Below, piece after piece: positions 1 to 11,690 of a stretch of 64,000 nt of DNA. The notes below the pieces were generated by a model. That model was not told the DNA's origin and ran no database searches. It was given only the letters and a program-made list of their open reading frames with translations. Made by a program: the position numbers and the translations under genes. Position 1 is the first letter of the stretch, and each line of letters opens with the position of its first letter. The DNA is from Petunia secreta (lineage: Eukaryota; Streptophyta; Magnoliopsida; Solanales; Solanaceae), in NCBI GenBank assembly GCA_029990175.1, contig JARKIP010000017.1:29065001-29129000 (forward strand), written 5' to 3'.

Positions 1-867
1 TGGTGTCGTATATCTCGTATAAGACTGATAAGGCTAAGTTTATTTGAAAAGGAATTAAGTTATCTGTTAGTTCAGGAGTTGGCCATAAAGGAATTTGAGT
101 TGGAATAGGATTATATGAAATCTTCTATTTTGATAAGGAAGGGATTAATCTATGAGCTGTATATTTTTATCCCTAACTTTGTTGGACTGTATATTCTATT
201 GTCAGGTATATTTTTCTATAAATACAGTTTCATACAGGTTGAAATAAAAAATTCCAAATACTTCAGCACAAAAGAGAAATTGAGCATACAAGAGAGAAAT
301 GTTCTGAAGTAGTTGGAACGGGCGTTGTAAAAGTCTGGACAAGTGTTTCATCAAGTCATTTAAAATAGTTTGAGCCTAGTTCTTAGTTCATGTATTAGGC
401 ACTAAAGTATAATCTCGTTCAACTTATAAGAAGCACTTTTTGAGGTTGTAATCTAGAGTTAAAATCCCATTGGGTAAAGAGCTTAGAGTTAAGTTCTTTG
501 TGTTCCAAACTAGGGTAGTTTGGAAGGGTACCAACAGTCTAGGATTGTTGTGTAAGGGCTTAGAGTTAGGTACTTGGGGTTACCTTTGTAATCCGATTTG
601 GGCTCGTGAGTTTAGTGAATTGGTTGAAATTTCCACAGGGGTGTGGGTTGTGGTTTTTTACACCTTTGAGCCAGGGTGTTTTCCACGTTAAAATCGTGTG
701 TGCCTTGTCTATTTTTGCTCTTTTATTACTTTGTTAAACTGCAGTTGGAACAACCATAGGAACTGAGTTGTTCTAACTTAGTCTCATCCTTAAAAAGAGG
801 CAAAAATCGTTATCGACCCAATTCACCCCCCTCTTGTGTCGAGTGTACTCTATACTAACATTCACCC
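1..867 (+). repeat. LTR/leader-like sequence 5' of the transposon-protein ORF
   Basis: No protein gene is visible here. The stretch has the look of the R/U5 part of a plant LTR: a run with TTTTCCACGTTAAAATC near 680-700 and a CAATTCACCCCCCTC-type motif near 819-833. It lies directly before the ATG at 868 that opens the retroelement ORF. A similar TTTTCCATGCTAAAATC motif occurs at about 11590 in the LTR-like region after that ORF, which supports a pair of diverged LTRs. The left end is outside the window and no primer-binding site was recognised, so the family is uncertain. Confidence 0.4.
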
Positions 868-904
868 ATGCATACTCAAAATCCCCAAAGTTCTGAAACT
901 CCTA
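868..904 (+). pseudogene. First 12 codons of the transposon-protein ORF, cut off by an insertion
   Basis: ATG at 868 opens a frame that runs to the insertion point of the element at 905. The last base (904) completes a codon with bases 8489-8490 on the far side, and the frame then continues in phase into the ATG at 8506. The ORF was therefore continuous before the LTR retrotransposon landed, and 868 is a better start than 8506. Confidence 0.75.
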
Positions 905-3640
905 TGAAACGACCTCGGTCAGTCGTTTCGGAAGTTAGGACTCTGATGGGCATACCGATAATTTTAAAATATTCGTAAGGTCCATTGGAACTTATCTGTA
1001 AAATTTGAGCTCAATCAGATCTCGTTTGGTAGATATCAGAAGAAGGTTTCAGTTTTTATTATAGATAGATATTAAAAAGAGATTTTCGAGCTCAGTTTTG
1101 GCGAACGAGCTCCGATTTAAAATCCGAAAGCGCCATTAGGTTCGTATGATTATTTGTGACTTTTTTAATTTTTCGAAAGTGAATTTCGATGTTGTTCGGC
1201 TAATTTCCGCTAAAATGCCGAAAGTTAAATAATTTGACTTTTTTCCATCTAATTTGCATATTGAGTTTCGGGAGTCCAATTTGAGATCCGCCTTAGTAAG
1301 TGTATTACATATATCTTGTATAACTTGTATGCAAAAATTGGAATTATTTCAAGTATAATAGGATACCGTTTTAATTTTTAAAAAGAAAAGAAATCATAAA
1401 AGAAAATAAATGGAAAGAGAAAAGACAAAAGACAAAAGTAAAAGAAACAAAAGTTAGGCGGTGGCTATAGTACTTAGCCTAACTAGTAAACTAAACAAAA
1501 CAAGAACGACATGCGAAACAGAGAAATGGAACAGAAACGCGAAAGCTGGGAAGCCAACAAAAATAATACCAGAAAATGAGAAAAGAGCCAGAGAAAAGTA
1601 GAATTTTTACCCTGAAACATTCAGGTAATGATCTTAATATATTATTTTAATTTATTACGTGTGTTTAAATATATTTTGACGGTAAAAATTGGAATATTAG
1701 ACATCGTTTTAATAAGTTCAATTAATAGATTAATGGGTCAATTGGACCTCAATAATGAAATTGATTATATATTCGTACTCAGTGAGTTATGGGCAACATA
1801 TAAATGTAATTTATTTAGGATTTGGTTATGTGACCTTAAACCCTATACATAGGCATGACCTGCGTGTTGCGTATGCGAATAGAGTATCAGGTTCCTACCT
1901 GGATCGCCCTATGACGTAAGGAATGAAGCCTTTAGCCTTATGTGATATATTTTTCTGCTTATTGGACACAGTGGGATCGTGTGGCAATGAATCCAAAAGA
2001 TAATGCGGTTTTTGAGTAGCAGTGCTAGCTTTGGAACAAGGTAAGTGTTTATATCCATTTCTTTGGTGGCACCTAGCCTCGTGGATTTTCTACCACGTGT
2101 TCCTTACGTGTGTAGCTGCCGATAGGCGTACTCATTACGCCTTAGCTTTGGATTTACATTGTATATTAAACATTGTGTTCTGTTGTCGGTATTGCATTGA
2201 GGATCTGAGAATTGTATTCTGGCTGTTAGTTGGCATCTACTCCCCGGCTGTCGATTAGAGTCCTGCGCCGGTGAAGGGTTATTATTGCATCACATTGCAT
2301 TCATATGCATTATATGTCATTCATATGCATTACATTGCATACCATATTGGGAGCAGGAGTATTCCGCCTCAGGAGAGTGCAGGAGTATTCCGCCTCTGGT
2401 TTACATTTTATCGGGTGCAGGAGTATTCTGCCCCAGGAGAGTGCATGAGTATTCCCCCTCTGGTTTATATCATATTGAGTGCAGGAGTATTCTGCCCCAA
2501 GAGCAGGAGTATTCCGCTCTTATATCGGATACTAAGTGCAGGAGTATTCTGCCTCATCTTTACATTATATCAGGTGGAGGAGTATTCCGCCCCAGGAGAG
2601 TGCAGGAGTATTCTACCTCTAGTTTATATCATATTGGGTACAAGAGTATTACACCCCAGGAGCAGGAGTATTCTGCTCTTATGTCAGATACTAAGTGCAG
2701 AAGTATTCCGCCTCAGCTTTACATTATATCTGGTGCAGGAGTATTCCGCCCCAGGAGAGTGCAGGAGTATTCCGCCTCTAGTTTATATTATATCGGGTGC
2801 AGGAGTATTCCACCCCAGGAGCAGGAGTATTCAGCTCCAGTTGGTTATCAGATTGGATTCCCCTCTAATGCAGGAGTATTCCGCTTCGAGATGGGATTAC
2901 GGGCACATGTGACCCTTTGCATCATTTCATCTCATTTCGCTTCATTTCATTTCATACCATTGTGTAGACTTTTGGTACATAACTACTGTTCTTCTTCTAC
3001 GTGCATTACTTAGTTGTTGGCATGTTTCTGGCTCATATTCCTGATTGAGTTTATGGTTTCATACGTGTTTCCGGTTATTATCTGGCTCTGCCTTTTTATA
3101 ATTTAAATAAGAGAAATTTGGTTTATCTGTTTCATCTCACTGGCTAGCTATCCTATTCTTTGAGGTGGCTAGTCCTCCCCACTTATTGAGTCCTTTTGAC
3201 TCACTCTTGTTTGTTTTTTGTTTCTTATCTATCTATTCCGTTTCGGCAAGTTCGCTCCAGGATTGAGCTCGCCACATTATGAAGGAGCGAAGACGACTTC
3301 ATCTGTTAGGGTGAGCTAGCTTTTATTCCGGATGGCCACCAGTTTATTGGTTATTATTTCAGTTGCATTTTGCTCCCTTCAGGAGGTATCCGTCTTCTTT
3401 TGTACTCTTAGATATCTAGTCTGGATAGCCCTAAACCTAGTATGTTGGGTAGTCAGCTGTAATTTCTTTTGTACAGCTTGGAGGTATCAGTATGTCTGTG
3501 CTTTTTTCTTCTAAGCCTTGTTATTATTTATAAATTGAATTGTATTTATTTTCCTAATTTAATTGGTAAGGGTTCTCCCAACGGGTCTAGGGAAGGATGT
3601 CGGGTGCCCGCACGGCCTAGCCAGATTCTGGGTCGTGTCA
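905..3640 (+). repeat. 5' LTR of the Tekay-like element
   Basis: This 2736-bp LTR starts TGAAACGACC and ends GTGTCA. It is collinear with 5869-8483 over its whole length. The 121-bp length difference is mostly accounted for by more copies of the internal minisatellite. The two LTRs differ by scattered substitutions, so the insertion is not recent. Confidence 0.93.
2342..2895 (+). repeat. Minisatellite inside the 5' LTR (core GCAGGAGTATTCCGCC)
   Basis: About 15-20 copies of a 16-20 bp core lie 20-55 bp apart, separated by variants of a TTTATATCATATTGGG-type spacer. All three forward frames stay largely open and give short repeated peptides such as QEYSAPGECRSI. These frames arise from the repeat and overlap one another, so I do not call them genes. 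Just upstream, near 2280-2340, is a run of CATTCATATGCAT-type repeats. Confidence 0.9.
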
Positions 3641-3642
3641 AT

Positions 3643-3654
3643 TGGTATCAGAGC
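3643..3654 (+). other. Primer-binding site (initiator tRNA-Met type)
   Basis: TGGTATCAGAGC lies two bases after the CA end of the 5' LTR. It matches the 3' end of plant initiator tRNA-Met, the usual primer for Tekay and many other Ty3/Gypsy elements, and fixes the element as plus-strand. Confidence 0.93.
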
Positions 3655-4707
3655 CCAGTTTAGAGTCTATCCAGACTAAGACAGTGTCTAGTAGAGTCTC
3701 GCTGATGGGTACGTTGATGTCCGTACTTATCTACGAGAGGCTATGATGGCATTTAGGAAGTTTCACTTCCTTCTTTTCTGATCGTGCATCGGTCTAGGAT
3801 GCAAAAGAATTTGTTAATTCCTTCATGGTAATTGTGAAGCCTCGTGCGACAAATCAGCAAACGGTATGAGTTCAAGACGAAGCAGTCTAGCGTGGGGCTA
3901 GCACTGACGAAGCCCCGAGAGTTGTTGATCGTGCTGACGATCTAGTTAAGGAGGTCCCAGATGTACGAGCTTTCGATGGGCAAGGGAGCAGGGCCTTGTA
4001 GTTCCCTTGGCTCCCTACGATGCTTTTACGAGAATCTTGGCGATGCAGATACTGTAAGAACCTATTATTAGCTAGGCAGCCTATCAGGTTGCCGTAGATG
4101 GAGACGTTCGGTCTCAGGGAGCCCTTGTTCAAGTCCCTGATGTTGCCCCAGTAAATTATGTCCTAGAAGCAGCATGTGTTGGCCAGAGTACGTGTTATTG
4201 TAGCCGGGTAAGCACAATGTTGTTTTTCAAGGCTACTAAGGGTAATGAGAGTCATCATTTGACATTTGATTTGATCCATCAGGCGGTGGTGCTTATCGAA
4301 AATTTATGGAGTTGTGACTCGAGAGTTGCAGTTGTTTGGAACCTCGAAAGTTTAGTTGGTAGTGTAGGTCTGCCTACGTTAAGCTTTTAGCTAAATCTTC
4401 TTTAGTCCAGCAGACTGTGCGGGGATGGTTATTCCTATTCAAATAGCTGCATGAGTTTATGCTTTAAGTGGAGGAGTCTTCCTCCAACTACTGAATGGTA
4501 ATACTAAATCTCTAAGGCGTTGATACCACTTTTGTCACGACCCAACCTAGGGCCACGACAGAAACCTACAATGAGTGTCGATCATTGCTAAACCCACTAA
4601 TAAATCTATTAATGATAGAGATAAGCTGGAAACCTGATCATATATACGCACCTATCTGCTGAAAGTATAAAGTCTGGAAAGATGACACGACTTTAACTTG
4701 TTGGCAA

Positions 4708-4893
4708 TTAAAACACTGAGCCAAAAAATTCTGCTATGTCACACTTCATTCCGTCCCACCAGTAAATCTGCTTAAGATCATGGTACATCTTAGTCGAACC
4801 TTGATGAACAGTGTATTTGGAATAATGTGCCTCTATCATAATCTGCCCACATAAATCTGCAACATCAGGGACACAAAGTCTATCTTTATACAT
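4708..4893 (-). pseudogene. Integrase zinc-binding domain fragment, inverted
   Basis: The minus-strand frame reads like the N-terminal (H2C2) domain of Ty3/Gypsy integrase: a VPDVADLCGQIMIEAH segment, then SKYTVHQGSTKMYHDLKQIYWW, where the first His of the HH pair and the GSTKMYHDL core are kept. In intact integrases this is followed by CxxC; here the frame ends just after DIAEF. The piece lies opposite to its host element, so it is an inverted fragment or the trace of a second insertion. A GGGTCGTGACA-type LTR end, read on the minus strand, occurs near 4535-4550. Confidence 0.75.
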
Positions 4894-5855
4894 GAGAACA
4901 CCGTCAGTAGTAATCCTGTATTGTGACTCCGGTTTTCTTCTGGCTATCTGTCTGTTTTCAATTAGAACTGGATCCTCATACTGACGCTGTTTTACTTCAT
5001 GAAAATTTAGAGTTAAAGGTCTAATGCAGCTTGTCTTCCATCCATCATTGGCATATCTCCTTCACACCTCAACTCTTTGAGAAGTTACTTTAGCGTTATA
5101 AGTGCACATGTAATCAACTTTGTTGCTGGTATTCTTCCTCCGCTCATGGTCCAACTACATGTCTCTTTTATTTTCACTTTTTTTTTCAAGTCATAATATT
5201 TCCAATTCAAAGACAATACCCTAAAGTAGATGTTCAGTCTGAAGATCATTCCTGGTCCGCATCATACTATCCAATAGTATTGGCATGATCCTTATCCTTG
5301 TATGATAGACCCTGTTCAGATGAACCTTTGACATACATTAGGATATGAGTAACTACATTCCCACAAGGGGCTTGCGGAACAACACTAAAATCAACTGAGA
5401 TACTGCATAGTGCGTTCGTAAAAGTGATATAGTTTGCATCAAATCTTCTATAGTGTGTAGTGATAAGGTACTTCAAAAGCTTCCCCTATTGCATTAAGCG
5501 GGAGTTAATTCTAAGTTCCATCGACCTGTTCTATATCGAAAGGTATATCGAAGAGGTGATTATCGGGTGAATTATGTTTACCCATTCAAAGTTCCGTGTA
5601 TCTTTGCTTCGAAAATGTAAAACTCTCTTCTCGTGATCGAAGAAGGATCAGCTTAGTCAGAATAAGCTGTGCAATGGTATTATCATATTATCCAGATATA
5701 TTTTATTCCAAAAGTACGATGTGCATAATATAATTCTGATCCTGTAATCAGGAGATAAGGCCCGTAGAGTAGCTTATAAAGGTCGTGCAAGTTTTCTTGT
5801 TATCTGTGCGAATTTTTCTTTAGACTAAGGCTATTTCGAGGACGAACGAGAGTTT

Positions 5856-5868
5856 AAGTGGAGGAGAA
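5856..5868 (+). other. Polypurine tract of the Tekay-like element
   Basis: AAGTGGAGGAGAA directly precedes the 3' LTR, as needed for plus-strand priming. Confidence 0.75.
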
Positions 5869-8483
5869 TAAAACGACCTCGGTCAGTCATTTGGGAAGTT
5901 AAGACTCCGATGGGTGTGCCGATAATTTTAAAATATTCGTAAGGTCCATTGGGACTTATCTGTAAAATTTGAGCTCAATCAGATCTCGTTTGGTAGATAT
6001 CAGAAGAATGTTTCAGTTTTTATTATCGATAAATATTAGAAAGAGATTTTCGAGCTCGGTTTTGGCGAACAAGCTCCGATTCAAAATCCGAAAGTGCCGT
6101 TAGGTTCGTATGATTATTTATGACTTTTGTGATTTTTCGAAAGTGAATTTCGATATTGTTCGGCTAGTTTCCGCTAAAATGCCGAAAGTTAAATAATTTG
6201 ACTTTTTTTCCATTTAATTTGCATATTGAGTTTCGGGAGTCCGATTTGAGATCCGCCTTAGCAAGTGTGTTACATATATTTTGTATAACTTGTATGCAAA
6301 AATTGAAATTATTTCGAGTATAGGATACCGTTTTAATTTTCGAAAAGAAAAGAAATCAGAAAAGATAATAAAAGAAAAAAGAAAAGACAAAAGACAAAAG
6401 TAAAAAAAACAAAAGTTAGGTGGTGGCTATAGTACTTAGCCTAACTAGAAAACTAAACAGAAACAAGAATGACATGAGAAATAGAGAAATGGAACAGAAA
6501 CGCGAAAGCTGGGAAGCCAACGAAAATAATACCAGAAAATGAGAAAAGAGCCAGAGAAAAGTAGAATTTTTACCCTGAAACATTCAGGTAATGATCTTAA
6601 TGTATTATTTTTATTTATTACGTGTGTTTAAATATATTTTGACGGTAAAAATTGGAATATTAGACATCGTTTTAATAAGTTCAATTAATGGATTAAAGGG
6701 TCAATTGGACCCCCGATAATGAAATTGATTATATATTCGTACTCAGTGAGTTATGGACCACATATAAATATAATTTATTTAGGATTTGGTTATGTGACCT
6801 TAAACCCTGTACATAGGCCTGGCCTGCGTATTGCGTATGCGAATAGGGTATCAGGTTCCTAACTGGATTGCCCTATGACGTAAGGAATGAAGCCTTTAGC
6901 GTTATGCGATATATTTTTCTGGTTATTTGACAGAGTGGGATTGTGTGGCAATGAATCAAAAAGATAATGCGGTTTTTGAGTAGCAGTGCTAGCTTTGGAA
7001 CAAGGTAAGTATTTATATCCATTTCTTTGGAAGCACCTGGCCTCGTGGATTTTCTACCACGTGTTCCTTATGTGTGTAGCTGCCGATACGCGTACTCATT
7101 ACGCCTTAGGTTTGGATTTACATTGTATATTAAACGTTGTGCTCTATTGTTGGCATTGCATTGAGGATCTGAGCATTGTACTGTGGCTGTGAGTTGGCAT
7201 CTACTCCCCGGCCGTCGATGAGAGTCCCGCGCCGGTGAAGGGTTATTATTGCATCACATTGCATTCATATGCATTATATGTCATTCATATGCATTACATT
7301 GCATATCATATTGGGAGCAGGAGTATTCCGCCCCAGGAGAGTGCAGGAGTATTCTGCCTCTAGTTTACATTTTATCGGGTGCAGGAGTATTCCTCCCAAG
7401 GAGAGTGCAGGAGTATTCCGCCTCTGGTTTATATCATATTGGGTGTAGGAGTATTCTACCCCAGGAGCAGGAGTATTCCGCTCTTATGTCGGATACTGAG
7501 TGCAGGAGTATTTCGCCTTAGCTTTACATTATATCGGGTGCAGAAGTACTTCGCCTTAGCTTTACATTATATCGGGTGCAGAAGTATTCCCCCCCAGGAG
7601 AGTGCAGGAGTATTCCGCTTCTGGTTTATATTATATCGGGTGCAGGAGTATTCCACCCCAGGAGCAGGAGTATTCCGCTCAAGTTGGTTATTAGATTGGA
7701 TTCCCCTCGAATGCAGGAGTATTCCGCTTCGAGATGGGATTACGGGCACATGTGACCCTTTGCATCATTTCATTTCATTTCGTTTCATTTCATTTCATAC
7801 CATTGTCTAGACTTGTGGTACATAACTACTGTTCTGCTTCTACGTGTATTGCTTAGTTGTTGACATGTTTCTGGCTCGTATTCCTGATTGAGTTTATGGT
7901 TTCATACGTGTTTATGGTTATTATCTGGCTCTGCCTTTTTATAATTTAAATAAGAGAAATCTGGTTTATCTGTTTCTTCTCCCTGGCTAGCTACCCTATT
8001 CTTTGAGGTGGCTAGTCTGCCCCACTTATTGAGTCCTTTTGACTCACCCTTGTTTGTTGTTTGTTTCTTGTCTATCTATTTCGTTTCGGAAGGTTCGCTC
8101 CAGGATTGAGCTCGCCACGTTGTGAAGGAGCGAAGACGACTTCAGCTGTTAGGGTGAGCCAGCTCTTATTCCGGATGGCCACCAGTTTATTGGTTATTAT
8201 TTCAGTTGCATTTTGCTCCCTTCAGGAGGTATCCGTCTTCTTTTGTACTCTTAGATGTCTAGTCTGGATAGCCCTAAACCTAGTATATTGGGTAGTCAAC
8301 TGTAATTTCTTTTGTACAGCTTGGAGGTATCAATACATCTGTGTGTTTTTCTTCTAAGTCTTGTTATTATTTATAAATTGAATTATATTTATTTTTCTAA
8401 TTTAATTGGTAAGGGTTCGCCCGACGGGTCTAGGGGAGGATGTCGGGTGCTCGCACGACCTAGCCGAATTTCGGGCCGTGTCA
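5869..8483 (+). repeat. 3' LTR of the Tekay-like element
   Basis: This 2615-bp LTR is homologous to 905-3640. Its first two bases are TA instead of the canonical TG, a substitution relative to the 5' LTR. It ends GTGTCA at 8483, followed by the TCCTA target duplication. It holds a shorter version of the minisatellite. Confidence 0.92.
7312..7732 (+). repeat. Minisatellite inside the 3' LTR
   Basis: Same GCAGGAGTATTCCGCC-type core as in the 5' LTR but over about 420 bp instead of about 550 bp. The copy-number difference between two LTRs that were identical at insertion shows repeat gain or loss since then. Confidence 0.9.
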
Positions 8484-8488
8484 TCCTA

Positions 8489-10411
8489 ACACTTCATCAT
8501 CAACCATGCAAACCACCGTTAATCCTGAAAATCCTACAAATTCAGAACCTGAACCCCAAATTCAGGGGGAAGGATCAGTTCCTGTTGCTGAAACAGAATC
8601 TGAGTCTCAAACTCAGGGGAAAGGATCCGTTCCTACAGCTGAATCCATACTGGAAAAAGTGGAGGATTTATCAAGGGCCATGATTCTATATGAATACAAG
8701 GTAAATTATGCTGAACCTATTAATGTTGTTGAGCCTGATGGTAGCAAATCTAATTTAAAGATTACTAGGGTGTCTGAAAAGCTAGGGGAAGATGTGAGCA
8801 TGAGGGATGCTCCACCCATGGTTGCTCCTAGATACCCTATGGGTGATGTTGACATGTTGGATGTTTTTGGGAGTGATAGTGAGAATGAAACTCCAATAAT
8901 AAAGTTATTGAATTTAATAGGGCTGAAAAGGAAGTTGAAAAAGAAAGGGTTGAGTGATCCTAAGATGGCAGCTGATACTAATGCCGAGTTGAGAAAAATT
9001 AGTGAGAGTTATAAACCTACACTTAAGAAAAAACAAGGGGAAAGTTCTGTACAAAAGAAGGAATCAGTTACTTCGATCAGAGCTACTAGAGCAAGTGCTA
9101 GGTTGGCTGATGAGAGATTGCATACTGCAATGGAGAGAAGTAGAAAAGGAAAAGGGAAACAAGTAGTTGATTCTGATGAAGTAGAGGAACATGTGACTAT
9201 TGAAAAGGAAACTGTTGCTGTGGAGAGTGATTCTCCTGTTGAAGAGGAAGATATTGTTCCTATGTCTAAGAAAAAAAACATCTCAGAGAAGGACTCCTAG
9301 GAAAACTGTTGTTGCTTCTAGGGCTAGTCAGTTGGCTAAAAGGACCAGGTCCACAAGAAGAGCTTTGATTGATGAAAGCTCATATTCTGATTCCAAAAAA
9401 TCTGCTGGGGAAAAGAGTGAGAGTGATTATGAAGGAGCTGTAGAAGCAGGTGGTCAACCTGTTGTGGATGATGACTTTATGACTAGGAATGTGGTGAAAG
9501 AAAGTGTGATGTCCGACTTAGATGAAGAAGGTATGTTTTGGCTTGTTCAGAAATTTGAAGCTCAGGGGTGGAAGGACATGGTCCTTCAGATCATAGGAAG
9601 GTGCTCAAAGACTATGGTAAGAGAATTTTTCTTTAACTGCTCCATTAGTGAGGATAAGGTCACCACCTCTGTAAATGGCAAGGACATCAGTTTTGACACA
9701 AACGAATTAGGTGAACTGCTTGGTATTCCTTCACAGGGATACAATGACTTCATCAAGCTAGTTTGGCCTGATTTAACTGGTCTCCCAACTGATCTGGAAA
9801 TTACAAGGAAATTTATAGAAAATCCAAATGAAGAAAAATCCAGGGCTGCGCAGAAAAGTGAAATACATCCACAGCACCAACTCTTGTTTGAATTTGTGAA
9901 CAAAATTCTGCTTCCTCGATGGGAAAAGAGAGGCATATCCAGCTTCATGGACCTGGTCCTTATGTAGCTGTAGGACACAGAAAAGTTGATCAATTGGCCT
10001 AGGTTCATGATTCATCTGATAACAAGGGTTGTTACTAGAAAGAAAAAGCTTTCTTTACCTTTTGGCTTTATTCTCACTTATCTGTTTGCTAAGCTTGGGA
10101 TTCCTTTGGTGGAAGTAAAACTGGCTACCAAGAAGGAGAGACTGGGGGTGGCCACTTTGCTCAGTTGTGATTTGCCTGTTCAGGCTGAACCTCAAACAGT
10201 TGGTGGTAGTAATAAGCCTTTGAACAACAAAGTAAGGGTGCTAAGGCAACAAGTGAACATGCAAGCTGCTGAGATTAAACGTTTGGAGGTTGAAAGAAAT
10301 TTCTGGAAAACGGAAGCTTCAAAAGCCAAGGAGATGAATGAGGGGATGCTTAAGCAGATGTTTGAAATGATGAAGGGTACCCCTCCAGGAACTGGTCCTT
10401 CGAACACATGA
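8489..10411 (+). pseudogene. Putative plant transposon protein (retroelement ORF), broken
   Basis: This continues the ORF opened at 868. The first part is acidic and Lys/Ser-rich, with a KGKGK stretch. Then comes a globular domain (about 9530-10180) with FEAQGW, NGKDISFDTNELGELLGIP and LVWPDLTGLP segments, which I recognise as the 'putative plant transposon protein' domain common in Solanaceae retroelements. It ends in a predicted coiled coil (VRVLRQQVNMQAAEIKRLEV) and a Pro/Gly-rich tail. Three breaks are visible: the 7.6-kb insertion after codon 12, a frame change at the A8 run 9271-9278, and two in-frame TAG stops at 9965-9967 and 9971-9973. The molecular function of the domain is unknown to me. 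Confidence 0.8.
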
Positions 10412-10869
10412 ACCTCAAAACCACCAACCATCTTCTTACCCAGTGGGATTTAGTTTAGCTCTAGTTCCTAGTCTTTAAGCTCTTTAGTTTTTTGTTAGTT
10501 TAGTTGTATTTGCATGTATCCCTTGGTAATAATTATTTTTGTTGATAATGAATTATCTTGGATGGTTAATATCATCTTTATGCAGTACTTCTTGTTGAAT
10601 TGTGTTTGCATTCTGAGTTGCCTATATAGGCCATGAGTTGGTTGTTCTTTTGATTGCTAAATTTTAACGTATGCAACCTTTTCAATGATGCCAAAAGGGA
10701 GAAGAGTAAGTATGATTTTTCTTGTGAGATTTATAACCTGTTTAAGAACACGATCCTTAATGATAAAATTGATTTCTGCTAATTTAGTTTTTAAAGTTGA
10801 AAATTGTGGTTCGAGACATTAAGGATATGCAACAAAGTCTGTGTTTGTCATCATCAAAAAAGGGAGAAA
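10412..10869 (+). other. 3' untranslated part of the host retroelement with polypurine tract
   Basis: No ORF. A GATGCCAAAAGGGAGAAGA motif lies at about 10686, and AAAAAAGGGAGAAAA at 10855-10869 looks like a polypurine tract directly before a TGTTAG LTR start. Confidence 0.5.
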
Positions 10870-11690
10870 ATGTTAGCTTGAATAAGCTCGAAGTTTTGAC
10901 TGATGACGAAGGAACATATCTAAGGACTTGTTCCTTTGGATCACGGCAGCTAAATAAATAATATTGCAAAATCAATTAAGCAGAAAAATTAATTATTATC
11001 CTATTGTCTAATGTTTATCTTGATACTAATGCAGATTTGTATGTGATAAAAAAATATTGCATAAGATTAGGATAAGACTTAAAGATAAGCAAGGAGTTCA
11101 ATTAGGACTCAAACTCATGGAGTCTTTATGGAGTCTTTGGAGTTCTAATTGCTGAAGACTCCTCAGATTTCAGAGCTATAAATAGAGGAGCATTTCAGTT
11201 GTTGAAGGAGGCACAAATACAGAGAGAAAAAGAGCAGAGAGCATTGTTGAGTCGAAATTGTATTTGAGCAGTCATTAAGCTACAGGGAACTAAGTGAAGA
11301 ACCTGTTCCTTAGATTGAGTCTTGTCAAAGTTCAATCTTAGTTCATCTGTAGTAGGATCTATCAAGTTTTACTATTTGCTTTCATAGAAGTTCTGTAATA
11401 GTACGTGTCAATCAAGTCTTGTTACTTGGAGGAACTTCACTGATTGTGAAAGGGGTTACTATAGGATTAGAGTTCGTCCTAGGTTAGCAAGAGAGAAGTC
11501 TTGTAACCAAGTGAGTCTTTCAAATAGTGAAGTTGAAATCCTACTTGAGAGAGTAGGTCATGGTTTTTTGATCCCGAGTTCAAGGGGATTTTCCATGCTA
11601 AAATCAGTGTTCATTTACTCTTGTTTAACTTAATTCCACAATTTATAAGCAAAGGAATACATAGAAGGAACTGATCCTTCAGTGATGTCT
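10870..11690 (+). repeat. Probable 3' LTR of the host retroelement
   Basis: It starts TGTTAGCTTG straight after the purine tract. A TATAAATAGAGG box is at about 11178, which fits an LTR promoter. The TTTTCCATGCTAAAATC motif at about 11590 echoes the 5' leader at about 680. The right boundary is a guess because no CA end plus target duplication could be found. Confidence 0.5.

Larger units (their letters stand above)
3655..5868 (+). pseudogene. Decayed internal region of the Tekay-like element
   Basis: No frame longer than about 80 codons survives. The first 150 bp still resemble the start of a gag leader, and 5825-5850 has the ATTTCGAGGACGAACG motif that commonly precedes the polypurine tract in these elements. 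Between about 4535 and 5160 the sequence instead reads as retroelement pol on the opposite strand, so the region is rearranged. Gag, protease and RT domains are not recognisable. Confidence 0.75.
905..8483 (+). mobile_element. Ty3/Gypsy LTR retrotransposon, Tekay/Del-like, non-autonomous
   Basis: Two LTRs of about 2.7 kb (905-3640 and 5869-8483) enclose a 2.2-kb decayed internal region. The element is flanked by the perfect 5-bp target duplication TCCTA at 900-904 and 8484-8488. The left LTR begins TGAAACGACC and the right one ends GTGTCA. A tRNA-Met-type primer site follows the 5' LTR and a purine tract precedes the 3' LTR. The LTR start resembles the ACGACC...GGTC...GTCGTTT start common in Tekay/Del chromoviruses of Solanaceae; that lineage call comes from memory. 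No intact gag or pol remains, so it would have needed helper proteins. Confidence 0.93.

Noticed and set aside
2271..3013. Long overlapping open frames (213 and 242 codons) in the 5' LTR
   Set aside because: They are translations of a short tandem repeat, overlap in different frames and lie inside an LTR; a repeat without stops is a sufficient explanation.
2342..7732. CRISPR-like array from the regular repeats
   Set aside because: Repeats and spacers are both repeated, copies are in LTRs of a plant retrotransposon, and no cas genes exist; eukaryotic DNA.
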